Shown: positions 1 to 5,147, counted from the stretch's first letter. The stretch: DNA of 7,803 nucleotides from Actinomycetota bacterium (GCA_009924725.1 RFRA01000044.1:1-7803); one strand, 5' to 3'. Notes: generated by a model from the letters alone, not told the origin. Translations and numbers: made by a program.

Positions 1-603
1 AGCGCGGAAGGTACGGCCCGGCGAAATGATGTAAATCGGTGGTTCGCTGGTCAGCATTGTGCGAATCTGTAACGGCGATGTTTGGGTGCGCAGTACTAAA
101 CCAGCACTAAGCGGCTCAACAAAGAAGGTGTCTTGCATTGTTCGCGCTGGATGATCAGCTGGAATGTTAAGTGCATCAAAATTAAGCCAACTGGATTCTA
201 GTTCTGGCCCTTCGACCACTGAGTAACCTTGTGCTAAAAAGAAATCACTAATGTCATTCTTGATAATCGTAATTGGGTGCAGTCCCCCAGCATGTGCGAT
301 TTGGGCAGGCAGGGTTACGTCGACAACTTCTTCAAGCAAGATCTTCTGATCGCGCGCTATCTCCAATCGCGCAGTTTCATCAGCTAGGGCCGCAGCAATC
401 GCTGCCTTTGCCTCACCAATAATTTTTCCAAAAGATGCTTTTTCTTCGGGTGAGAGCGAACCTAGGCTACGACTAGCCAGCGAGATGGGGGCTTTATCGC
501 CAGTGTGGGCTAACCGAGCCGTCTTAAGTTCATCGAGGTCGCCCGCAGCGGCAAATGCCGATTTGGCAGCACTGACCCATTCATTAATTTCCTGCGGATT
601 CAT
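1..603 (-). CDS. pheS: Phenylalanine--tRNA ligase alpha subunit, N-terminal part (runs off the left edge)
   Basis: The alpha subunit forms the catalytic core of the cytoplasmic alpha2-beta2 PheRS, which charges tRNA-Phe with phenylalanine using ATP. I translated the minus strand from the ATG at 603 and obtained 201 open codons up to the window edge. The first ~85 residues are the helical, tRNA-binding N-terminal region (it contains GDLDELKTARLAHTGDKAPI). The class II catalytic domain follows, with LHPIT near residue 108, then ADHPARTMQDTF, LRTQTSPLQIRTM and ISPGRTFRA, all standard PheS signatures around motif 2. Full-length PheS is about 350 residues, so roughly 150 C-terminal residues, including motif 3, are outside the window. 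The gene begins 23 nt after the stop of the upstream methyltransferase and is probably co-transcribed; pheT would be expected next. No clear Shine-Dalgarno sequence precedes the ATG, so translational coupling is possible. Identity is near certain. Confidence 0.96.
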   Translation of the reverse strand, partial: MNPQEINEWVSAAKSAFAAAGDLDELKTARLAHTGDKAPISLASRSLGSLSPEEKASFGKIIGEAKAAIAAALADETARLEIARDQKILLEEVVDVTLPAQIAHAGGLHPITIIKNDISDFFLAQGYSVVEGPELESSWLNFDALNIPADHPARTMQDTFFVEPLSAGLVLRTQTSPLQIRTMLTSEPPIYIISPGRTFRA

Positions 604-627
604 ATGGTGGAGTCTACTTGGTCGACT

Positions 628-1554
628 TTACTTATCGTCGGCAATTTTCGCCGTTAACTCGTACAAAACTATCGATACGGCTGCTGAAAGATTAAGGCTT
701 TCAGCATTACCAGCCATGGGAATCGCTAACTCCTGATTTGTTGCAGGCACTGCAAGATCAGCTAAGCCGCGGGCTTCATTTCCGAAAATCAAAACCGTAT
801 TTTCATCAATCATAAATTGGCGGATAGATTTCTTGCCATCAGCAGACAAGGTCGCGAACTTCAGATTTGGAATCGTTGTTTGTAGCAGATCAAGTGATAC
901 TCGCTCGAATATCGGCAAGTGCCAAAGGGACCCGGCAGTTGAACGAACTACTTTTGGGGAATACATATCAACGCTACCTGGTGAGGTGATTACTGCCGTA
1001 GCACCTAGCGCATCGGCAGAACGTAAAATTGTGCCAGCATTTCCAGGATCTTGAATTTCATGCAAGTAAAGCAAGATTGATTTACCTGACAATTTCAAAG
1101 ATTCCAGTTGCGGATTTGGAATCTTGCAGATCGCCAGAATGCCCTGCGGCGAAATGGTTTCACTCATCGCCTTCATAACCGCATCGGTTACATCTTCGCA
1201 TTTAAATTTTGTGAGGTCGATTTGATCATTCTCTAAACGAGACCGGCCATTGGAAGTTAAATATAAAACATCTACATGGTCAGTAGCTTTGGCTTTAATG
1301 GCTTCGCGCACGAACTGCGCACCTTCAGCAACATATCGAGCACTTTCCCGACGCTCTTTAGCGCCTTTAGAACTGATAAGAGCCTTCACTCGCGCGATAT
1401 GCGGCGAGTGAAGGCTCTCGATCATAAATCTTGAGTGTGTAACTTGCTCTTTGGCCTTTGTGAAAAGACGTGAACGTTGACCGCGGTAACCGCTAGCACG
1501 TTCTAAAGTTGTACGACGCTTCTTGGCAGCGTGGACTCCGCGCTTTACTCTCAT
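628..1554 (-). CDS. Fused ORF: ribosomal protein L20 N-terminal tail joined to a TrmH/SpoU-family (SPOUT) rRNA methyltransferase
   Basis: This single 308-codon frame has two parts. Residues 1-41 match the N-terminal tail of actinobacterial L20 (for example GYRGQRSRL and KEQVTHS). Residues 44-308 form a complete 265-aa SPOUT 2'-O-ribose methyltransferase that could start at its own ATG at 1425. Numbered from that Met, the enzyme has a substrate-binding domain at about 1-110 (ARYVAEGAQFVREAI near 30) and the three SpoU motifs: DPGNAGTILRSADALGA (126-142), VLIFGNEARGL (211-221) and IPMAGNAESLNLSAAVSIVLYE (235-256). The last two build the SAM-binding trefoil knot. The family methylates a ribose in 23S rRNA or tRNA; the exact target cannot be read here. 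A methyltransferase between rplT and pheS is the usual actinobacterial order, but a fusion is not. No convincing ribosome binding site precedes ATG 1425, whereas ATG 1554 has an excellent one. As the DNA stands, the enzyme would be made mainly as the fusion. Methyltransferase identity is secure; whether the fusion is biological is uncertain. Confidence 0.85.
   Translation of the reverse strand: MRVKRGVHAAKKRRTTLERASGYRGQRSRLFTKAKEQVTHSRFMIESLHSPHIARVKALISSKGAKERRESARYVAEGAQFVREAIKAKATDHVDVLYLTSNGRSRLENDQIDLTKFKCEDVTDAVMKAMSETISPQGILAICKIPNPQLESLKLSGKSILLYLHEIQDPGNAGTILRSADALGATAVITSPGSVDMYSPKVVRSTAGSLWHLPIFERVSLDLLQTTIPNLKFATLSADGKKSIRQFMIDENTVLIFGNEARGLADLAVPATNQELAIPMAGNAESLNLSAAVSIVLYELTAKIADDK
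1379..1418. repeat. Perfect 15-bp inverted repeat with a 10-bp spacer inside the methyltransferase 5' coding region
   Basis: The arms are AGAGCCTTCACTCGC (1379-1393) and GCGAGTGAAGGCTCT (1404-1418), exactly complementary. The stem can be extended by GAT/ATC (1375-1377 with 1421-1423) across a small internal loop. It starts 7 nt inside the methyltransferase ATG and within 15 nt of the L20 junction. There is no T-tract on either side, so it is not a typical intrinsic terminator. Confidence 0.85.
1432..1554 (-). pseudogene. rplT: Truncated rplT: first ~41 codons of ribosomal protein L20, C-terminal domain and stop missing
   Basis: L20 binds 23S rRNA early in 50S assembly. Its basic N-terminal extension threads into the rRNA, and its globular C-terminal domain binds rRNA and, in E. 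coli and Bacillus, the regulatory mRNA site. Here the frame begins MRVKRGVHAAKKRRTTLERA and continues to KEQVTHS, which aligns with about residues 1-42 of E. coli L20 (117 aa). The usual continuation (YAYRDRR, then LWI-RINAAAR and so on) is absent. After two codons (Arg-Phe) the sequence becomes the methyltransferase start. About 75 residues and the stop codon are therefore missing. The start is well supported: AAGGAG lies 7 nt upstream and overlaps the rpmI stop. The usual Ala after Met-1 (MARVKR) is also absent. I treat the L20 part as broken because it lacks its folded domain; it may equally be an assembly or amplification error. Confidence 0.75.
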
Positions 1555-1561
1555 TTAGGTG

Positions 1562-1567
1562 CTCCTT
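1562..1567 (-). promoter_or_regulatory. Ribosome binding site for rplT, overlapping the rpmI stop codon
   Basis: On the minus strand AAGGAG lies 7 nt before the ATG at 1554. Its first two bases are the last two of the rpmI TAA. This fixes the rplT start and implies tight coupling of L35 and L20 synthesis. Confidence 0.8.
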
Positions 1568-1763
1568 ACTTCAAACCAAGCATGCGCTTGGCTGTTGTTG
1601 CAACGGTTGGCTTAGCTGCGGACTCGGTGCTCAAACGTCGAGTTAGACGTGAGGACTTGCGCTCGAGTAAGTGGCGCTTTCCGGCGCGCTCGTGCATAAC
1701 TTTTCCGGACCCAGTAATGCGGAATGTCTTCTTCGCACCACTGTGGGTTTTCATCTTTGGCAT
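1566..1763 (-). CDS. rpmI: 50S ribosomal protein L35
   Basis: L35 is a small basic protein of the large ribosomal subunit. The 65-residue product has the normal family length and the diagnostic start MPKMKTHSGAKKTFRITGSGK, followed by the basic middle HERAGKRHLLERKSS and RLTRRLS. The start ATG at 1763 is preceded by GGGAG with a 7-nt spacer (plus-strand 1771-1775). The gene lies 23 nt behind the infC stop and 11 nt ahead of the rplT start, the classical infC-rpmI-rplT operon order. In E. coli and Bacillus this operon is repressed by L20 binding its mRNA, and that loop would be broken here if the truncation of L20 is real. Nothing in the L35 sequence itself is abnormal. Confidence 0.97.
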   Translation of the reverse strand: MPKMKTHSGAKKTFRITGSGKVMHERAGKRHLLERKSSRLTRRLSTESAAKPTVATTAKRMLGLK

Positions 1764-1786
1764 CTTGGTTCTCCCGTTGCTAGTTC

Positions 1787-2377
1787 TTATTCGGTCTCTG
1801 CTGCAGCTGCTGCGGCATCGGCTTTTGCTTTACGCGCTGCCTTTGCTTCAGCTACTGCTTCAGTCTTGCGCTTAGTTGGACCAAGCACCATTGTCATATT
1901 TCGTCCCTCTTGCTTAGGGGCGAATTCGACGAAAGCAATTTCTGCGACATCTTCTGCAAGACGTTGCAAGATCTTGTAACCGAGTTCAGGACGCGTTTGC
2001 TCGCGACCACGGAATTGCATTGTCACTTTGACCTTGTCGCCACCCTTTAAGAACTTCTCGATGTGATTCCGTTTGGTCTCATAATCGTGAGTCTCAATCT
2101 TTGGTCGCATACGTACTTCCTTCACCACGATGTGGGTCTGGTTTTGGCGTGCTTCCCGAGCTTTCTGCGCGATCTCGTATTTATATTTTCCGAAATCCAT
2201 GATCTTGCAGACTGGTGGATTAGCTTCTGGTGCGATCTCAACTAGGTCGAGACCAACTTCATCAGCCATCTGTAGCGCAACTTCGATATCTACTACGCCA
2301 ACTTGTTCACCGGTGTAACCGATTAAACGAATTTGGGGTGTACGAATTCGATCGTTGATACGTGGGTCAGTTGTGAT
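1787..2377 (-). CDS. infC: Translation initiation factor IF-3 with a probable AUC start codon
   Basis: IF-3 binds the 30S subunit, prevents early 50S joining and checks the start codon and initiator tRNA. The 196-residue product starts (M)TTDPRINDRIRTPQIRLIG. The N-terminal domain covers ~1-72 and carries the IF-3 signature KIMDFGKYKYEIAQ (58-71). The linker helix follows (KAREARQNQTH), then the C-terminal domain (~86-170, with VKEVRMRPKI, FRGREQTRPELG and RNMTMVLGP). An Ala/Lys-rich tail of about 25 residues ends the protein, common in Actinobacteria. No ATG, GTG or TTG lies at the expected place. The codon just before TTDPRIND is ATC, 5 nt downstream of AAGAGGAG. An ATG at 2443 would add 22 unrelated residues and has no ribosome binding site, so I prefer ATC 2377. 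A rare start on which IF-3 discriminates fits autoregulation, known for the AUU start in E. coli. Function is certain; the start is inferred. Confidence 0.93.
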   Translation of the reverse strand: MTTDPRINDRIRTPQIRLIGYTGEQVGVVDIEVALQMADEVGLDLVEIAPEANPPVCKIMDFGKYKYEIAQKAREARQNQTHIVVKEVRMRPKIETHDYETKRNHIEKFLKGGDKVKVTMQFRGREQTRPELGYKILQRLAEDVAEIAFVEFAPKQEGRNMTMVLGPTKRKTEAVAEAKAARKAKADAAAAAAETE

Positions 2378-2382
2378 ATTTG

Positions 2383-2390
2383 CTCCTCTT
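2383..2390 (-). promoter_or_regulatory. Strong Shine-Dalgarno sequence that fixes the infC start at AUC
   Basis: AAGAGGAG on the minus strand is followed by CAAAT and then ATC. It is the only strong anti-16S match near the conserved IF-3 N-terminus, and its 5-nt spacing points to the ATC at 2377-2375 as initiator. Confidence 0.7.
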
Positions 2391-2633
2391 ATTCGGTTTG
2401 CTGGTACTTCGCGCTCAGTAACCGCGCCATGCAAAATAAGCAACCGCCAAGGAGTACTACTGCAGCTGAAATAACTTCAACTGAGTTGAACTCACGACAT
2501 ACCAGGAACCCTGGGGTTCTTAGGTGGGAGCGGTAACTCCTCTTGCAGTAGCGAACTACTGGTCTGAGGCAAAGGGTACTAGAGGGTTGGGCAAAGGCGA
2601 AATTGAGCCTAAATCTACGCAAGCCAGTCGGGC
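2391..2633 (-). promoter_or_regulatory. Leader / intergenic region before infC with several small hairpins
   Basis: This gap between fabI and infC must hold the start of the translation operon or a long internal leader. Visible inverted repeats include CAGTAG-TTCG-CTACTG (2546-2561, a UUCG-type loop), two mutually exclusive stems in 2502-2519 (CCAGG-AAC-CCTGG against GAACC-CTGG-GGTTC, plus-strand notation), TTCAAC-TGA-GTTGAA (2476-2490) and GCGC arms at 2411-2414 and 2424-2427. A 6-nt complement joins 2401-2406 with 2500-2505, just upstream of the infC ribosome binding site. I could not find a convincing -35/-10 pair or a U-tract terminator. A structured autoregulatory leader is plausible, since infC-rpmI-rplT leaders are regulated by L20 or IF-3 elsewhere, but I do not recognise a known motif. 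Confidence 0.4.
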
Positions 2634-3398
2634 TTAGCCCATGGCATGAACGCCGCCGTCAACGTGAATGATCTCGCCGGTGGTCTTGGGGAACCAATCA
2701 GATAATAAAGCCACTGCAGCTTGAGCAGCTGGCACTGGGTCGGTTACATCCCAAGCCAATGGCGCACGAGAATTCCAGACCTCTTCAAAGTCCGCGAAAC
2801 CTGGGATTGATTTCGCGGCCATAGTTTTAATTGGACCAGCTGCAACTAAGTTAACGCGAATATTTTCAGCACCAAGATCGCGAGCTAAATAACGAGAAGT
2901 GGATTCGAGTGCAGCTTTGGCAACGCCCATCCAGTCATATTTTGGCCAAGCGACAGTGGCATCAAAATCAAGTCCCACAATCGATGCACCACCATTGAAA
3001 AGTGGTCTTGTTGCCATCGCTAAAGATTTAAATGAATACGCCGAAACCTGCATTGCGGTTGCAACGTCTGCCCATTCAGTATTTAAGAAGTTTCCACCAA
3101 GCGCGGCCTCTGGCGCGAAACCAATTGAATGCACTACCCCATCGAGACCATCAACATGTTCGCGTACCCGAGATTCCAGCGCCGTTAAATCTGCATCGCT
3201 AGTTACATCAAGTTCAATAACCGGAGCAGGTTGCGGTAGGCGACCTGCGATACGCGTGGTTAATGACATCACTCGACCATAAGAAGACAAGATCACGGTG
3301 GCGCCTTCTTCTTGCGCTAAACGAGCAATGTGAAAAGCAATCGATGCATCGGTTAAAACGCCAGTAACTAATATTTTCTTGCCAGCCAGAATTCCCAT
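2634..3398 (-). CDS. fabI: Enoyl-[acyl-carrier-protein] reductase (NADH), InhA/FabI type
   Basis: This cytoplasmic short-chain dehydrogenase reduces trans-2-enoyl-ACP to acyl-ACP, the last step of each FAS II cycle. The 254-residue product starts MGILAGKKILVTGVLTDASIA, with the FabI-type nucleotide loop. LDVTSD follows (63-68), then HSIGFAPEAALGG (90-102; Ser91 corresponds to InhA Ser94). The catalytic Tyr154 and Lys161 lie in YDWMGVAKAALES, and the C-terminus has NLVAAGPIKT and LLSDWFPKTTGEIIHVDGG. These blocks are very like mycobacterial InhA. The substrate-binding segment (about 189-216) is some 10 residues shorter than in InhA (269 aa), which suggests ordinary-length rather than mycolate-length acyl chains. 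I chose ATG 3398 because the frame upstream (to 3512) only overlaps fabG and has no family similarity. The gene lies 2 nt after the fabG stop, so the two are co-translated. Confidence 0.94.
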   Translation of the reverse strand: MGILAGKKILVTGVLTDASIAFHIARLAQEEGATVILSSYGRVMSLTTRIAGRLPQPAPVIELDVTSDADLTALESRVREHVDGLDGVVHSIGFAPEAALGGNFLNTEWADVATAMQVSAYSFKSLAMATRPLFNGGASIVGLDFDATVAWPKYDWMGVAKAALESTSRYLARDLGAENIRVNLVAAGPIKTMAAKSIPGFADFEEVWNSRAPLAWDVTDPVPAAQAAVALLSDWFPKTTGEIIHVDGGVHAMG

Positions 3399-3400
3399 TG

Positions 3401-4105
3401 TTAGTGTCCCATTCCTAGTCCGCCATCTACTGGAATAACTGCGCCAGTTATATAGCTTGCTTGTGGTGATGCTAAGAAAGTAACCACATTGGCTATTTCT
3501 ACAGCCGAACAAAAGCGTTGAAGTGGTACTGACTTAGCAATCTCATCTCGGCGTTTTCCATCAAGGGTGGCTGTCATGTCAGTTTCAACAAAACCCGGAG
3601 CTACAACATTTGCGGTAATTCCTCGACTTCCTAATTCACGCGCAAATGAACGTGCCATTCCGACTAACCCAGCTTTGCTCGCCGAGTAATTGACTTGCCC
3701 GGCGGAACCTGAAAGCCCAACTACCGAACCAATAAAAATCAAACGACCACGCTTTAACTTCAATAAACCTTTAGTTGCGCGCCTTGCCGTACGAAATGCG
3801 CCAGTTAAATTCGCATCAATCACACCAGAAAAATCTTCATCACTCATGCGCATCGATAGCGTGTCTTTTGTCATGCCGGCGTTACACACCACAATCTCAG
3901 GTGAACCCCAATTTTGTTCAATTAAGTCAAAACCCGCATCTACGCTTTCGGTTGAAGTTACATCCATTTGAACCGATTTATACTCGACCGGCGCTGGCCC
4001 CGATCGATAGGTCACGATCACGGTATAGCCAGCTGCCGTAAGAGATCTAGCAATTGCCGAACCTATGCCGCGATTGCCACCAGTGACCAATGCGATTGCG
4101 CTCAT
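3401..4105 (-). CDS. fabG: 3-oxoacyl-[acyl-carrier-protein] reductase (FabG/MabA type)
   Basis: FabG reduces 3-oxoacyl-ACP with NADPH in the FAS II elongation cycle and normally acts as a cytoplasmic tetramer. The product from ATG 4105 has 234 residues, near the usual ~245. Its classical SDR features are the TGGNRGIG cofactor loop (8-15), MDV near 47-49, the NAG motif (75-77), and the catalytic tetrad Asn99, Ser127, Tyr140 and Lys144 (YSASK). PGFVETDMT follows (170-178), then the C-terminal ITGAVIPVDGGLGMGH. An in-frame TTG at 4114 would add three residues, but a possible -10 box (TAACCT) overlaps it, so ATG 4105 is preferred. fabG followed immediately by fabI reproduces the mabA-inhA order of mycobacteria and other Actinobacteria. 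It is divergent from the DUF3099/SURF1 pair. SDR enzymes are easily misassigned, but this neighbour makes FabG the best call. Confidence 0.92.
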   Translation of the reverse strand: MSAIALVTGGNRGIGSAIARSLTAAGYTVIVTYRSGPAPVEYKSVQMDVTSTESVDAGFDLIEQNWGSPEIVVCNAGMTKDTLSMRMSDEDFSGVIDANLTGAFRTARRATKGLLKLKRGRLIFIGSVVGLSGSAGQVNYSASKAGLVGMARSFARELGSRGITANVVAPGFVETDMTATLDGKRRDEIAKSVPLQRFCSAVEIANVVTFLASPQASYITGAVIPVDGGLGMGH

Positions 4106-4113
4106 AGTCGGCA

Positions 4114-4119
4114 AGGTTA
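4114..4119 (-). promoter_or_regulatory. Possible -10 element for fabG-fabI
   Basis: TAACCT on the minus strand lies 8 nt before ATG 4105 and fits the actinobacterial TANNNT pattern. TTAGGT, 18 nt further upstream, is only a weak -35 match. If real, the fabG mRNA would have almost no leader. Confidence 0.3.
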
Positions 4120-4152
4120 CTCGTTACTTCTGCGTAAACCTAAGAACACATC

Positions 4153-4158
4153 TACGCT
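4153..4158 (+). promoter_or_regulatory. Probable -10 element giving a leaderless mRNA for the DUF3099 gene
   Basis: TACGCT is followed by 6 nt (AGGCCC) and then the ATG at 4165. It fits TANNNT at the distance that puts transcription start on or next to the start codon. No Shine-Dalgarno sequence fits between it and the ATG, which agrees with leaderless initiation. No good -35 box is visible. Confidence 0.45.
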
Positions 4159-4164
4159 AGGCCC

Positions 4165-4431
4165 ATGGCTGAAGAAATATACGACGTTACCAACGCCCAA
4201 CGTGGCTTAAGTGGTGACCAAGGTGCTCGCCAAAAAAGATATTTCATTTCCATGATGGTCCGCACCGTTTGTTTCATCCTCACCGTGATTACACCAAGTC
4301 CGTTTCGTTGGTTCTTCCTAGCTGGTGCAATTGGACTGCCATATATTGCGGTGGTAATTGCAAATGCTGGTCGCGAAACTATGGCTCCAGGAACAGCTGT
4401 GATTAAAGAGAAGCGCCGCTCAATTTCTTAA
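4165..4431 (+). CDS. DUF3099 family small membrane protein
   Basis: This 88-residue protein has the recognisable actinobacterial DUF3099 layout. A polar N-terminus (YDVTNAQRGLSGDQGARQKRY, 6-26) leads into two hydrophobic segments, about 28-44 (SMMVRTVCFILTVITP) and 48-67 (RWFFLAGAIGLPYIAVVIAN). The NAGRE motif follows, then a short basic cytoplasmic-looking tail ending KEKRRSIS. The two segments likely form a membrane hairpin. The molecular function is unknown in the family and nothing here reveals it. The gene starts a short plus-strand unit and ends 26 nt before the SURF1-like gene. The same association with fabG/fabI and SURF1 occurs, as I recall, in other Actinobacteria. Start choice is supported by the family N-terminus and the -10-like box just ahead of the ATG. 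Confidence 0.85.
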   Translation: MAEEIYDVTNAQRGLSGDQGARQKRYFISMMVRTVCFILTVITPSPFRWFFLAGAIGLPYIAVVIANAGRETMAPGTAVIKEKRRSIS

Positions 4432-4445
4432 CCTACATTTGCCAT

Positions 4446-4451
4446 TAGAAT
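4446..4451 (+). promoter_or_regulatory. Probable -10 element giving a leaderless mRNA for the SURF1-like gene
   Basis: TAGAAT (5 of 6 bases of TATAAT) is followed by CAAGTT and the ATG at 4458. The spacing would start transcription on the A of the ATG. No ribosome binding site precedes the ATG. The gene may therefore have its own promoter as well as read-through from the DUF3099 gene. Confidence 0.5.
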
Positions 4452-4457
4452 CAAGTT

Positions 4458-5147
4458 ATGCGCGTACGCGAGAAATTTTTTTTCCTCAAGTCTCTCGTTG
4501 CGCTTGCACTCATTTTCCTCTGTTTAATCGCGGCACAATGGCAGTATCACCGAGGTGTTGACCGACATGCACGTAATTCCTTGATCGAAGCGAACATTGC
4601 AGCTCCGGAAATGTCTTTGGTTGCAGCCACCAAAGATCTTAAAAAGAACGAGTGGCGAATTGTTCGAACTTCGGGCAGATTCGATTCAAGCCAAACAATT
4701 CTGCTTCGTAATCGTTATTTTGAAGGTAAGTATGGATTTGAATATCTAACACTCTTTGTAACACCAGATGGTGCGAAGTTTTGGATAGATCGTGGTTGGC
4801 TAGTTGCTGGTAAAGATGCTCTTACTGCTCCGATTGTCCCAGTAACACCGACCGGGATGGTTGAACTTGTTGGTCGCCTAAGACTAGATACATCACTGCC
4901 GCAAGGTTCCTTCTTCGCACTTCCTACTTCAGGTGACGGACTAGTAAGCAAATGGAATGCGCAGAATGCAGTTGAAACCGAACCATTTTATTTAGATTTG
5001 CAGTCGGGCTCTTGGCTTTCTGCGGTAAAAGTTCCTGCGCAATTACCTGAACTGAGCGATGGCCCTCACATGGCATACGCCCTGCAATGGGTTTTCTTTG
5101 CTGGCTTAGTTGGTTATGGCAGAATCTTGATCCGTAGATCCAGATAA
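4458..5147 (+). CDS. SURF1 family cytochrome c oxidase assembly protein
   Basis: SURF1/Shy1 proteins assist assembly of haem-copper cytochrome c oxidase, probably at haem delivery to subunit I, in the cytoplasmic membrane. The 229-residue product has the family topology. An N-terminal membrane helix (about 9-27) ends in the AAQWQYHR motif, the counterpart of LGxWQxxR. A large extracytoplasmic domain follows with LLRNRYFEGKYGFEYLT (82-98) and the hallmark WIDRGWL (109-115). A second helix (about 206-224) is preceded by the conserved DGPHMAYALQW (201-211) and followed by basic IRRSR. Length is normal for bacterial members. It follows the DUF3099 gene by 26 nt. Its last 42 nt overlap the 3' end of the convergent ABC exporter gene, so no intergenic terminator separates them. 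No oxidase subunit gene is present in the window. Family assignment is firm; the exact step is known only for homologues. Confidence 0.92.
   Translation: MRVREKFFFLKSLVALALIFLCLIAAQWQYHRGVDRHARNSLIEANIAAPEMSLVAATKDLKKNEWRIVRTSGRFDSSQTILLRNRYFEGKYGFEYLTLFVTPDGAKFWIDRGWLVAGKDALTAPIVPVTPTGMVELVGRLRLDTSLPQGSFFALPTSGDGLVSKWNAQNAVETEPFYLDLQSGSWLSAVKVPAQLPELSDGPHMAYALQWVFFAGLVGYGRILIRRSR

Noticed and set aside
485..1054. Plus-strand open frames opposite pheS and the methyltransferase
   Set aside because: They are antisense to clearly conserved PheS and SPOUT motifs; no independent coding evidence.
1379..1418. Intrinsic terminator between rplT and the methyltransferase
   Set aside because: The stem is strong, but neither side has a T-run and the whole hairpin lies inside the methyltransferase reading frame.
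1531..1979. Plus-strand leucine- and alanine-rich open frames opposite rpmI and infC
   Set aside because: They are antisense to well-conserved L35 and IF-3 genes, have no ribosome binding site or family similarity, and their low-complexity repeats mirror the Ala/Lys-rich IF-3 tail.
2378..2443. ATG at 2443 as the infC start
   Set aside because: The 22 extra residues do not resemble IF-3, no ribosome binding site precedes it, and the strong AAGAGGAG lies downstream of it at the right distance from the ATC at 2377.
2621..2640. Intrinsic terminator after fabI
   Set aside because: GGGC-TTA-GCCC (2630-2640) and AAGCC-AGTCG-GGCTT (2621-2635) are only 4-5 bp stems and no T-tract follows on the minus strand.
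3399..3512. N-terminal extension of fabI to 3512
   Set aside because: It would lie entirely inside the 3' end of fabG and lacks family similarity; ATG 3398 matches the InhA/FabI N-terminus exactly.
4106..4114. TTG at 4114 as the fabG start
   Set aside because: It adds only three residues, has no ribosome binding site, and overlaps a possible -10 box; ATG 4105 fits the family start.
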